Shown: in pieces, positions 19,352-27,332 of the stretch
How the letters are laid out: every line of letters starts with the position of its first letter
Numbering within the stretch: position 1 is the stretch's first letter
Source: CAVQZC01 sp963718315
GTDB lineage: Bacteria > Actinomycetota > Thermoleophilia > Gaiellales > JAICJC01
NCBI GenBank assembly: GCA_963718315.1
Contig: CAVQZC010000013.1
Span: 248,001-312,000 of the forward strand
Length of the DNA: 64,000 nucleotides
Direction of reading: 5' to 3'
Translations under genes and position numbers: made by a program
The notes under the pieces: model-generated
Told to the model about the DNA's origin: nothing
The model's input: the letters and a program-made list of their open reading frames with translations, nothing else
Databases searched by the model: none

Positions 19352-20551
19352 CTAGGGGTGGTGCAGCAGCAGGCCCTCGCCGCTGCCCGATCCGACCGCC
19401 CACATTGCGGTCGCCGTGCCGGGAACGTGGGCAACGCCGACCAGGTAGTTATCGCCGGTGCCGACATTGGGACCGCCCAGGTCTGACCACGCTCCGCCAG
19501 CGGTACGTTCCTCGATCAGTGTGCGGCTCGCCGCCGGTCGTGGTCAACCGCTCGCCGATCGCCCATAGCGTCCCGTTTGCAAGCAGCGTGCCGGCGTTGA
19601 ACTCGTGCGCGGTGGTGTAGCCGAAGCTGGGAGAGGCGTCCGTCCACCCGGTGCCGTTCCAGTGGGAGACCAGCGGCTGCACCGAGCCGATCGGGATGCC
19701 ACTGTCAGGGTCGGCGGGCTGGGCGCCGCCGATCAGCCAGGTGCTGGTAGGCGTTCCGATCGCGTCCGAGTAGTAGCCCCAGAAGTTGCCGGGGATGGTC
19801 GCGTTGCCCGATGGGCAGGCACTGCCGTAACAGTTGGCTTCGGTCGCGGTCGCGTCATCCTCATGGAGGAAGAGGCCGCCCAGCCACCAGCCGGCGTTCG
19901 TGCTGGTCGCGTCGGTCGCGTAGAAGACGTCACCGTCAGGAATGGCGTCGCAGGCGTCCTCCTTGTACTTCGCCGCGTACGTCCCAGCCGAGACGTTGTA
20001 CTCATAGAGGAAGCTGTCGTTTCGGCCGTTGCACCTGGTGTTGTAGCCGTAGAACCAGACCTCGGTTGAACTGGCCGCGGCGACCGATGAGATGTAGCTG
20101 ATCTTCAGCGTGGTCGGGAGCACGACCTGGATCCAGGTGCTGCCGTTCCAGTGTTCAAGCAGCGTGTGGTCGTGTCCAGACATGGTCGCAAAGCCGCCGA
20201 TCCAGATGTTGTTGGCGGCTGTCGCCGAGATCGAGTTGATGAACGCGTCGCTGGTGCCTGCCGGAAGCGGCGGATGCACGAGCGTCCAGGTGGAACCGTT
20301 CCAGTGTTCCAGCAGCGGCTGCCAGTGGGCAGTTCCGCCAGTCCGGTACGACCCGGCGATCCAGGCGTCCGCGGGAGCCGGGCTGACCACGCCGACGAAC
20401 TGGCTGCTTGCACCGGCGCCCAGGTTCGCTCCGGTCGCGACCGTGAATCCGCTCGGTGTCGACGGCAGGGGAGCTGCAGTCGCAGTCGGTCCGCTGCTGA
20501 GGAGGGCCGTCGCAGCGCCGTCAGACAGAGAACAGAGCAGAACCTTCGCAT
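19352..20551 (-). CDS. Secreted kelch-like propeller protein (frameshifted)
   Basis: An exported protein of about 399 residues. ATG 20551 begins a signal peptide (MRRFCSVLCLTAL...) that is split by a frameshift near 20508. Adding one base joins it to LLSSGPTATAAPLPS and the rest. The body repeats a blade of about 50 residues: S-x-x-A-x-x-A-(N/D)-(I/A)-W-I-x-G, then LLEHWNGSTW. A second break near 19528 needs one base removed; the protein then ends LLLHHP at 19352. The W-x-G and EHWNG(S/T)xW pattern is common in predicted actinobacterial propellers of unknown function. It is followed directly by the PQQ-type propeller gene. Confidence 0.78.
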
Positions 20552-20854
20552 GAGACCAACCCCCGGAGCATCGCGGCGGAAGTCCCGTCGCAGGCGCTAG
20601 ATCATACCCCCATACGACAGTGAATACGAGCCTCGGAGGGACGCGTCACCCCCGGATCTGACACCCAAGCGATCACCCTCCAGGAGGCGGATGTGCCGAC
20701 GGTGAGAAGTAAAGACGATTTGAACTTTCCCGGGACTCCCTCGAACGGGTGATCAGTCGCCCGTTGCCGGGGTCGAACCACGGAGGTGATTGAGCCTACG
20801 AGCCAAGACCGCCGGCGGAGCCGACGGTCAAAACACAGGAAGAGGTGTCGCGTC
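20552..20854. other. Divergent intergenic region
   Basis: About 300 bp between two divergent secreted-protein genes, less GC-rich than its surroundings. It holds the AGGAAGAGG site for the gene at 20855 and a dyad AACGGG-N10-CCCGTT near 20748-20769 that could be an operator. No small gene was recognised. Confidence 0.4.
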
Positions 20855-21845
20855 GTGTCGCCATTCAAGGCCGGGAAGTACCGACGAGGGCTGATCGTGA
20901 TCGGCGTGTTCAGCGCGATGTTCGTATATGGCGCCGCAGCAGGCTCAGCGGGAGCGTCACCGAGCGCCCCGACCACGGATATCACCCACCAGCCTTCGGA
21001 CGTCTCCAGGCAGCCGACAGCGACCTTCACGTTCTCATCGTCGCTGCGTCACTCGACGTTTGCCTGCCAGATCGACGGTTCGGCCTGGCAGTCCTGCACC
21101 TCTCCCGTCACGTATAAGGCGCTGGCCAACGGTAGCCACCAGTTTTCGGTCAAGGCGATCAGCGAGGCCGGAGTTACCGATCCCGACCCGCCGGTGTCCA
21201 GTTGGGTTGTCGCTCACGCGCTGCCGCGGCTTGTCTTCCCAGTGGACAGGGGGGCCGGCACGGCCGCTGCGACGGTGTTCTCGCCGAGCGCCGGCACGAT
21301 GATCCCGGTCAAGGTCGTCGAGCCTCGCGGTTCGTGGAACACCGGGGTGTACACGATCACCTACCTGGGCCAGTCGCTCTGCACGATCGACACCGGGACA
21401 CCGCATCGGATCACCACCTGCGGCAAGGTTCCAAGCTGTGTTCGGCGGCTGGCGGTCTGCTCTGCGCGCTACAGCAGCCATCTGAGGATGACGGACTCGC
21501 GCAACGCTGCAATCGAGGACTTGCCGGTGACGATCGCGCTGACGCAGCTGTCGACTTCCAGGAAGGCGACGCCGAACCATGCTAATTGGCTTGGGTTCTC
21601 GTACCGGTTCCCGGTGCGGGCGCAGACCACAGCGACGGTGAGTCAGCGCGAAGACCGGAACGGTGGTCTACCAGGGGCCGGTCGCATCCGCGCCTGCCGC
21701 GCTGCACCTATTTCGCGGGTGCTTCCGGTGGTCGGACAAGATGGCAAACACCGCCAACGCGCCACACGGCTGGTACACCGTGTCGGTGCGGGTCAAGACG
21801 GCCGCTCAAGCCAAGACCATCAGCAAGCGGATCAACCTTTCCTAA
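20855..21845 (+). CDS. Secreted Ig-like repeat protein (frameshifted)
   Basis: An exported protein of about 329 residues. GTG 20855 follows AGGAAGAGG and starts a signal-anchor (GLIVIGVFSAMFVYGAAAG). Residues about 50-125 form an Ig/Fn3-like module with the motif F-A-C-Q-I-D-G-S-A-W-Q-S-C-T-S-P, then YKALANGSHQFSVKAI; this module is abundant in Thermoleophilia secreted proteins. The rest is unknown, with four Cys in ITTCGKVPSCVRRLAVC. The frame breaks near 21648; removing one base gives RKTGTVVYQGPVAS and a stop at 21845. A GC-rich hairpin follows. A surface or adhesive role is a guess. Confidence 0.75.
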
Positions 21846-21877
21846 CGCCAACAGCGCACACCAGCTCGACCGATACC

Positions 21878-21906
21878 GAAGGGTCCGGCGATACGCCGGG
21901 CCCTTC
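21878..21906 (+). terminator. Hairpin terminator
   Basis: GAAGGG-t-CCGGCG, loop ATA, then CGCCGG-g-CCCTTC. It is a strong 12-bp stem with one mismatch, 33 bp after the stop at 21845, and has no U-tract. Confidence 0.6.
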
Positions 21907-21923
21907 GCCACGAGAGGGTCGGT

Positions 21924-21976
21924 CAGGCACTTTGATCGGCCACGCTGGTTGACACCACCGCGGTCATCGGGGGATG
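21924..21976. repeat. 53-bp direct repeat, copy 2 (IS21-like end)
   Basis: The second copy of the repeat at 17528, 46 of 53 identical. It ends 49 bp before the start of the Gly-rich solenoid gene. Together the two copies flank 4.3 kb of propeller and Ig-like genes. Confidence 0.6.
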
Positions 21977-22025
21977 ATTCTCGGACCCGTGGCAGGTGCA
22001 CCGCGGACAACCGGGAGGGGCAACG

Positions 22026-23141
22026 ATGAGCGATTCACCGACAGCGGGCAGCGGCGCCGAGGCCGCGGCCGAGAAGGCGGTCTCACGTGCGACAGCCGTG
22101 AAGATGGCGGCGGCCGGGGCGGCAGGGATTGCCGGTGCTGCGCTGACGGCGCCGGACACGGCGTCAGCCGCCAGCAACCTCGAGTATTTCGCCCAGAACA
22201 GCACCAACGCAACTCTGTCGACGGCCTTCGGGTGCTTCCCGGATCCATCCTTTGGATACGACGTGGGAATCCAACTGTTGGTGAACAGATACGGGGTCCT
22301 GGTCAGCGAGGCCTCGGTCATCGGGGTACAGGCCGACGTCACCGGCACCGCCACCGGGGTCGAGGCCAACGCGGATTCCGGCGACGCCCTGGTGGGCAAC
22401 TCCAACACCGGGAACGGTGTCCACGGCCAGACGGCGGACAGCGGCAGCGTTGGCGTGTGGGGCGAAAACACGGGTGGCGGCAACGGCGTGCACGGCGCAA
22501 CCTCGGGCGGTGGCGCGGACGGTGTCTATGGTGAGAACACCGGCACTGGAGACGGCGTGCACGGCACGACGCCCGACGTGAACGGTTACGGGGTGTACGG
22601 CGAGAACGCCGGGGGTGGCTACGGCGTCGGCGGCTCGACGAACAGCTCCGGTCGCGCCGGAGTGCTCGGCACCAACACGAACTCCGGCCACGGCTACGGC
22701 GTCTACGGACAGGGTGCGACCGGGGTCGGCGGCGACGGGACGACCCAGGCCGGCGCCATCGGCGTATCCGGGACGACGTCGTCCGGGGTCGGAGTATTCG
22801 GGATCGCCGGCGGTGCCGGCGGGACGGCCGTACGCGCCCTCAGCCAGGTCGCCGGCACGGTGGCGCTGGACGTCCAGGGCCCGGCGCGGTTCTCCAATGC
22901 CGGAGTCGCAACCATCGCGGGCACGGTTGCGACGCCGCTCGCCTCGGTCAAGATCTCCAACGTCACCGTGACCGACCAGAGCTTCGTCCTGGCCACACTG
23001 CAGCAGCACTCCGGCAACCTGTCCGTGGTCGCCGCGGTGCCGAAGCCCAACGCGACCCATCCCGAGAACTCCTCGATCATCATCTACCTCAGCAAGGCGG
23101 TCACGAAGAGCGTTTCGGTGGGCTGGTTCATCGTCAACTGA
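22026..23141 (+). CDS. Exported Gly-rich repeat (beta-solenoid) protein
   Basis: A protein of 371 residues from ATG 22026, which follows GGGAGGGG. The N-terminus (SRATAVKMAAAGAAGIAGAAL) looks like a Tat signal in which the twin Arg is reduced to S-R. Residues about 105-265 are tandem units of about 16-20 residues around G-x-G-V-(H/Y/W/F)-G-x-(T/N), for example NGVHGQT, VGVWGENT and YGVYGENAG. Such G-V-x-G ladders form beta-solenoids in tail-fibre and adhesin-like proteins. A C-terminal domain of about 70 residues (SVKISNVTVTDQSF... SVSVGWFIVN) follows. The likely site is the cell surface; its partner is unknown. The frame is intact. Confidence 0.8.
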   Translation: MSDSPTAGSGAEAAAEKAVSRATAVKMAAAGAAGIAGAALTAPDTASAASNLEYFAQNSTNATLSTAFGCFPDPSFGYDVGIQLLVNRYGVLVSEASVIGVQADVTGTATGVEANADSGDALVGNSNTGNGVHGQTADSGSVGVWGENTGGGNGVHGATSGGGADGVYGENTGTGDGVHGTTPDVNGYGVYGENAGGGYGVGGSTNSSGRAGVLGTNTNSGHGYGVYGQGATGVGGDGTTQAGAIGVSGTTSSGVGVFGIAGGAGGTAVRALSQVAGTVALDVQGPARFSNAGVATIAGTVATPLASVKISNVTVTDQSFVLATLQQHSGNLSVVAAVPKPNATHPENSSIIIYLSKAVTKSVSVGWFIVN

Positions 23142-23171
23142 GCCGTCGGCCACAGGGGCCCGCTTCACGAT

Positions 23172-23747
23172 TCATGCGGCGGGATGGCGCCACACGACCG
23201 CGGTCCGTCCCGAATCAACCGGCGTGATGGTCTCCCCGGGTATCGCACCGAGCCTCTGCGCGACGCGTTGCGATCGCACGTTGCCCGGCGTGATCAGCGA
23301 GACGAGCCTGTCGATGGTGCGGGATTCGTAGGCCCAGGCCCGGATGGCCGCGGCTGCTTCGGTCGCATACCCCTGGCCCCAGTGCGCGCGTATCAACGCC
23401 CAACCGAGCTCGGGCTGCGCGTGGCGTCCTGCGTTCGCCCAGTTCGAGGGCGTCCAACCGCGTGTGTCGAAAACCATGAGCCCGGCTTGGCCGACCACCT
23501 GGCCGGTCACCTTGCTCTCGAACAGGAACGGGCCTAGACCGTCGGTGCTCCAACTGTCGATCCCCCCTTCGATCATCGCCCCCGCCTCCTCCAGCGAAGA
23601 CACGGGCGTCAGGCCGAGGCCATCCATGACCTGCCGGTCGGCGAAGAGGTCGTACAGCGCTTCGGCGTCTCGCATCGTCGGCGGACGAAGGCAGAGCCTG
23701 TCCGTGGAGAGACGGAGCGACTCCCAGCACAAGGGATCGTCAGCCAC
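23172..23747 (-). CDS. RimJ/RimL-type GNAT acetyltransferase
   Basis: A 191-residue N-acetyltransferase of the Acetyltransf_3 type. Family blocks are present: LRLSTDRLCLRPPTMRDAEAL at the N-terminus, ELGWALIRAHWGQGYATEA as the acetyl-CoA loop (R/Q-x-x-G-x-G/A), and ITPGNVRSQRVAQRLG near the end. The acceptor may be a protein N-terminus or a small molecule. It reads away from tRNA-fMet, from which a strong hairpin separates it. Confidence 0.9.
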   Translation of the reverse strand: MADDPLCWESLRLSTDRLCLRPPTMRDAEALYDLFADRQVMDGLGLTPVSSLEEAGAMIEGGIDSWSTDGLGPFLFESKVTGQVVGQAGLMVFDTRGWTPSNWANAGRHAQPELGWALIRAHWGQGYATEAAAAIRAWAYESRTIDRLVSLITPGNVRSQRVAQRLGAIPGETITPVDSGRTAVVWRHPAA

Positions 23748-23804
23748 GGCGGGAGAGGCTAGCCGCTGCCGCGAGTTTGCGGCCCTTGGGCAGATACTCG
23801 CAGA

Positions 23805-23830
23805 AAAAGCCCCGCATTTGCGGGGCTTTT
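23805..23830 (-). terminator. Bidirectional hairpin terminator after tRNA-fMet
   Basis: AAAAGCCCCGC-atttg-CGGGGCTTTT forms a 10-bp GC stem flanked by A and T tracts. It starts 5 bp past the 3' end of the tRNA, so it is a classical intrinsic terminator. Confidence 0.85.
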
Positions 23831-23834
23831 CGTA

Positions 23835-23908
<74 letters not shown>

Positions 23909-23944
23909 CCGTGGCCTCAGGTTAGCACACCAGGGTGGCTCGGG

Positions 23945-23950
23945 TAGAGT
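23945..23950 (+). promoter_or_regulatory. -10 box of a leaderless gene
   Basis: TAGAGT, 6 nt before the GTG at 23957. A weak -35 (TTAGCA, 23922-23927) lies 17 bp upstream. Confidence 0.5.
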
Positions 23951-23956
23951 TGCCCG

Positions 23957-24265
23957 GTGCTCCTCTGGTACCTGATCATCGCATGGGTCGTGGTCGTCGG
24001 ATCGCTCACCGTCTGGATCGGAATCCGCGGCTGGCGGACGTTCCAGACGGCCAAGACCGTGCAGGCCGAGATCGACCGGTTCCAGTCGACCGCAAAGATC
24101 GACGAGGTGCCGCGCAAGCTCGAGGAGCTACGGGTCAAGATTGACCTGCTGAACGAGTCGCTCGAACGGCTGAACACCTCGACGGCCGGTCTGCGCGTCC
24201 TCTGGAACGCACTGGGACCGCTGCGGCACTACATCCAGATCGTCCGCGGCCTGACCACCAAGTGA
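23957..24265 (+). CDS. Small single-TM coiled-coil protein
   Basis: A 102-residue protein with one N-terminal TM helix (LLWYLIIAWVVVVGSLTVW), a short basic patch (RGWR), then a charged helical stretch (EIDRFQSTAKIDEVPRKLEELRVKIDLLNESLERL) shown here only by its ends and register. It has no family name that I recognise. The stop at 24265 is 1 bp from the ppx start, so the two are co-transcribed and probably coupled. A membrane-tethered coiled coil beside ppx suggests a structural or anchoring role, but that is inference. Confidence 0.75.
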   Translation: MLLWYLIIAWVVVVGSLTVWIGIRGWRTFQTAKTVQAEIDRFQSTAKIDEVPRKLEELRVKIDLLNESLERLNTSTAGLRVLWNALGPLRHYIQIVRGLTTK

Positions 24266-24266
24266 T

Positions 24267-25179
24267 GTGACCCGACGCGTCGGGGCCATCGATCTGGGCA
24301 CCAACTCCACCCGGCTGCTGGTGGCCGACGTGGACGCGGACAGCGGAGCGCTCGAGGAGGTCGAGCGCCTGCTCACGATCACCCGTATGGGAGACCGGGT
24401 CGACGCCCAGGGCCGGCTCGCCCCGGAGTCGATGGAGCGGGTGCGCACGGTGGTCGACGGCTATCGGGAGCGCGCGGTCGAGCTCGGCGCCTCGCCGGTG
24501 CTGGCGATCGCCACCAGCGCCGCCCGCGACGCGGCGAACGGGCGCGAGTTCGTCGAGAGCCTCGGGGGCGGCCCTGTCCGAACGGCGATTCTCACCGGCG
24601 AGGAGGAGGCGCGGATGACGTTCCGCGGCGTCACCTCGGCGCGTCCGGTTGTCGCACGCCACGCTGGTCTGCGACATCGGCGGCGGCAGCACCGAGCTGG
24701 TGCTGGGCGGACCGGGCGGCGTCGAGTGGGCCACCAGCCTGAACATGGGCTGCGTCCGCCTCTCCGAGCGCCACCTGCACGACGACCCGCCGACGGCGGC
24801 CCAGGTGGCGGAGCTGCGGGCGGCCGCGGCCGCTCAGATCCCGGACGACCTCCACCCCTCGGCCATGATCGGCGTGGCCGGCACGATCACCACGCTCGCC
24901 ACCATCCACCTCGGGCTCGCTGAGGAGATCCCCGAGCTCGTCGACGGCTCCGAGCTGACCCGCGACGACGTCGAGCAGCGGCTGGCGTCGCTGGCGGCCA
25001 TGCCGCTCGCCGAGCTGCGCACGGTGCGCGGCCTGATGCCGGCGCGGGCACCGACCATCGTCGCCGGAACCGCCATCCTGGCCGAGCTCCTGCGAGCGAC
25101 GGGCTGTGACCGGCTGACCGTCTCGGAACGCGACGTCCTCCACGGCGCCACGCTCGCCGCCGCCGAGCTCGACGGGTAG
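24267..25179 (+). CDS. ppx: Ppx/GppA phosphatase (exopolyphosphatase), frameshifted
   Basis: Hydrolyses terminal phosphates of polyphosphate and possibly pppGpp. The N-terminal ASKHA motif AIDLGTNSTRLLVADV, the conserved TGEEEARMTFRG, and the second phosphate motif VCDIGGGSTELVLGG are all present. The frame breaks at about 24646; deleting one base in GGTTG gives ARPVSHATLVCDIGGG and one protein of about 303 residues, the usual length of the short form lacking the C-terminal HD domain. In many Actinobacteria ppx follows ftsB-DUF501; here those genes are 22 kb away. Confidence 0.88.
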
Positions 25180-25269
25180 AGCGCCGCGGAGGCGGATCGG
25201 GCCGGCCGCGGCGATGGCACGCAAAAGGCGGGAGCGTCCGCTGCGCGGTCGCCCCCGCCCGTTAGCCGT

Positions 25270-25749
25270 CTACGCAGACGGCAGAGCCATGTCGCGGCGG
25301 CTGCGCGTGCCCCACGCGGCCATCGCCACCAGGGCGATGCCGAGGCCGGCGAGGGCGCCGATCACGGCTGCCGCCCAGTCGAAGCTGGAGCTGGTGTGGT
25401 TGCTCGGGGCCGACGCGATGACCGGCTTCGAGACCGTCGTGAAGCGGCTGCCGCCCAGTCCGTCAACGCGGTCGGGAGGCCGGGTGATGCCAGTGGGCAC
25501 CGTGGCCGATCGCTGCTGCCCGAGAGGCGCTGCCGCGAGCTGATGAGCGTGGAACGCGCGCGCGGCCGCAGGGCTCTGCGGCATCACGGTCACAGAGTGG
25601 GCGGTCGGGTTGGCACCGCCCAGTCCGTCCGCGCGATCGGGAGGCGTGATAACCGACGCCATCGCGGACGGGGCGACCGCCAAGCTCGCGCACACCACGG
25701 CGACCATGGCGGCGAGGCGGGGAGCCGAGATCATGGATGAAACGGTCAT
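25270..25749 (-). CDS. Small exported protein with twin PPDRxDGLGG motifs
   Basis: A 159-residue protein. ATG 25749 has a strong AAGGAGGG site. A signal peptide ends near PSAMASVI, and a C-terminal TM helix (WAAAVIGALAGLGIALVAM) with a basic tail (RSRR) would anchor it. Between them lie two copies of a motif, TPPDRADGLGGANP and RPPDRVDGLGGSRF, about 54 residues apart. I recognise no family. The repeated, well-conserved P-P-D-R-x-D-G-L-G-G suggests a binding element. Its 5' leader can form a hairpin near 25798-25827. Confidence 0.72.
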   Translation of the reverse strand: MTVSSMISAPRLAAMVAVVCASLAVAPSAMASVITPPDRADGLGGANPTAHSVTVMPQSPAAARAFHAHQLAAAPLGQQRSATVPTGITRPPDRVDGLGGSRFTTVSKPVIASAPSNHTSSSFDWAAAVIGALAGLGIALVAMAAWGTRSRRDMALPSA

Positions 25750-26158
25750 GCGATCCCTCCTTATGGGGTGTCCCGCTAGTAGCGGATGACACGAGAGCCT
25801 TGTGCCGTACCAGACACAGGCAAGGTGTCCTTTCTTCCCCTCCAAGGAACAAATCGCGGTTTTGGCTCGGGAGCCCGAGTCAGCGGGTGGCGGGATACCT
25901 CGGGCCAGCCGCCCATCCGGACATCGTCAGAGGGTGGGAAGAGGGCTTGCCCGGCGCGGCAGGCGGCACCGCTGCGTGCTTTCTGGCGACGCGCGGTACT
26001 AAGGGCGACACGGGCGGCGGGGGGCCGCCGGAGTAGCGACTCGGTGACCCGTGGTCCGCGCGTCGCGGTCCGTTAGCCGTCGCACCAGCGCCAGAAATTT
26101 CCCCCTCCCAGCTCGAACCGTGGGAATCTCCGAGGGAATCGCGGTGCCCGGAAGCCGG
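25750..26158. other. Intergenic region with structured leader
   Basis: 409 bp between two minus-strand genes. It contains a perfect dyad CTCGG-gagc-CCGAG near 25866, a CCTT..GCC/GGC..AAGG hairpin at 25798-25827 in the leader of the small exported gene, and one copy of a 22-bp repeat (26045). I tried to match c-di-AMP, cobalamin, SRP and RNase P RNA signatures and found none. No small gene was recognised. Confidence 0.4.
26045..26066. repeat. 22-bp repeat, copy 1
   Basis: TGACCCGTGG followed by TCCGCGCGTCGC. It differs from copy 2 at 28221 by one base, in the same orientation. Function unknown. Confidence 0.45.
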
Positions 26159-27298
26159 CTATTTGATCGCAGATCCGGCGTAGACGTATGCGGCGCCGCC
26201 GCTTGCCTTCAGTGGTCTGCCAACCAGTGCTTGGCCAGGCTCTACTGCTACGGCTGTCCCGGCCTGCCCGGCGCTCGTGAGGGGCGAGTCCAGCTCAGCG
26301 GTCTGGGACCACCTTCCGGCAGCCTTCGTGTAGAGATAGGCGGCGCCGGCGTTCGCGTTCTGGATGGGAGCTCCAACGAGGATGCTTTGGCCGTCGGTCG
26401 CGACCGCAGCGCCGAAGTTGTCAGAGTTGGCGCCGGCCGTGGTCGTCGGCGATACCAGCGTGACGCCGAGCCGCCAGACCGTGCGCTTCAGGTTGAAGAT
26501 ATCGACGGCTCCGGACCCGGTCCCGATGACGTGGTGAGGCGCGGATATGGCGAGCGTCGTTCCGGCCATCCCGATCGCAAAGCCGAACAGTTCGCCCGGC
26601 TGAGGCTCCGGGCCGTGGAACGCCTGTGTCACCGTCCACACACCGCCGACTTGGCGGAACGTGTAGACCGCCCCTTCATTCGCCTGGTGCGGGGCGCCGA
26701 CCGCGATGTCCGTGCCGTTCGTGGCAACTGCCAGGCCGAATCCGTCTCCGCTTACGCCGTAGGGCGCAGTCAGCGTCTGCTGCGGCGTCCAGGCGCCTCC
26801 GGACAGCTCGTACACCTCAGCCGACTCCGCGGTCGATCCCACCACCATCAACGATCCGCTGATTGCCGCTCTGAGCCCAGGCACCGTCTGGGTCAGCACC
26901 CACGTTCCGGCCTCGAGCTGGAAGAGCGCGGTCTGCCAGGTGCCCCGATCGTTCGTGCCGACCGCGATTGTCGAGCCCGAGACCGCAACTTGGTCACCGG
27001 TCGCTCCGTTGCCCGGAACGGTCAGCGTCTGGGTCGGTATCCAATGTCCCGACGAGTGCGTGTAGACGAACGCCGCGCCTCCACCGGGATCAGGGTACTG
27101 AGGAGCTCCCACAACCTCCGTAGCCCCGTCCACGGCCACCGCGTCGCCATAAAGCGCGTGGTGCGACCGATCGGGCGACCGCAACGTGTGGACGAGCTGC
27201 GGCGGATTCACCGCCGCGCCAGCGCCCACCCCACCCGTCGAAGCGGATACCGCCACCGCCAGAACGACGCAAACCGTTGCCCGCCTCATCGTAAGCAT
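26159..27298 (-). CDS. Secreted FG-GAP/integrin-alpha-like propeller protein
   Basis: A 379-residue exported protein. A signal peptide (RRATVCVVLAVAVSAS...) is followed by about seven blades of 45-50 residues. Each has an F-G-x-A-(V/I)-A/G pattern followed by (I/L)-x-V-G-A-P, for example FGLAVATNGTDIAVGAPH and FGAAVATDGQSILVGAPI, which is the FG-GAP repeat of integrin alpha chains. It probably acts at the surface in binding. GTG/ATG starts at 27298 and 27289 are both possible and neither has a clear ribosome site. The frame is intact. Confidence 0.82.
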   Translation of the reverse strand: MLTMRRATVCVVLAVAVSASTGGVGAGAAVNPPQLVHTLRSPDRSHHALYGDAVAVDGATEVVGAPQYPDPGGGAAFVYTHSSGHWIPTQTLTVPGNGATGDQVAVSGSTIAVGTNDRGTWQTALFQLEAGTWVLTQTVPGLRAAISGSLMVVGSTAESAEVYELSGGAWTPQQTLTAPYGVSGDGFGLAVATNGTDIAVGAPHQANEGAVYTFRQVGGVWTVTQAFHGPEPQPGELFGFAIGMAGTTLAISAPHHVIGTGSGAVDIFNLKRTVWRLGVTLVSPTTTAGANSDNFGAAVATDGQSILVGAPIQNANAGAAYLYTKAAGRWSQTAELDSPLTSAGQAGTAVAVEPGQALVGRPLKASGGAAYVYAGSAIK

Positions 27299-27317
27299 TC
27301 AGCCCGCCGCGGCCTGA

Positions 27318-27323
27318 CATGAT
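27318..27323 (+). promoter_or_regulatory. Possible -10 box of a leaderless gene
   Basis: CATGAT, 9 nt before the ATG at 27333. It is the only member of the set that lacks the leading T. Confidence 0.35.
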
Positions 27324-27332
27324 GGGCGCGCG

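Noticed and set aside
17528..21976. A complete composite transposon
   Set aside because: No transposase or resolvase gene is present and no target-site duplication was recognisable. Only the two end-like repeats support mobility.
22026..23141. Phage tail fibre or prophage remnant
   Set aside because: The G-V-x-G repeats resemble tail fibres, but no other phage structural, lysis or integrase gene is near, and the protein has an export-type N-terminus.
25750..26158. Possible riboswitch or structural RNA (c-di-AMP, cobalamin, SRP, RNase P)
   Set aside because: None of the conserved core sequences I know for these RNAs is present on either strand. Only simple hairpins were seen.
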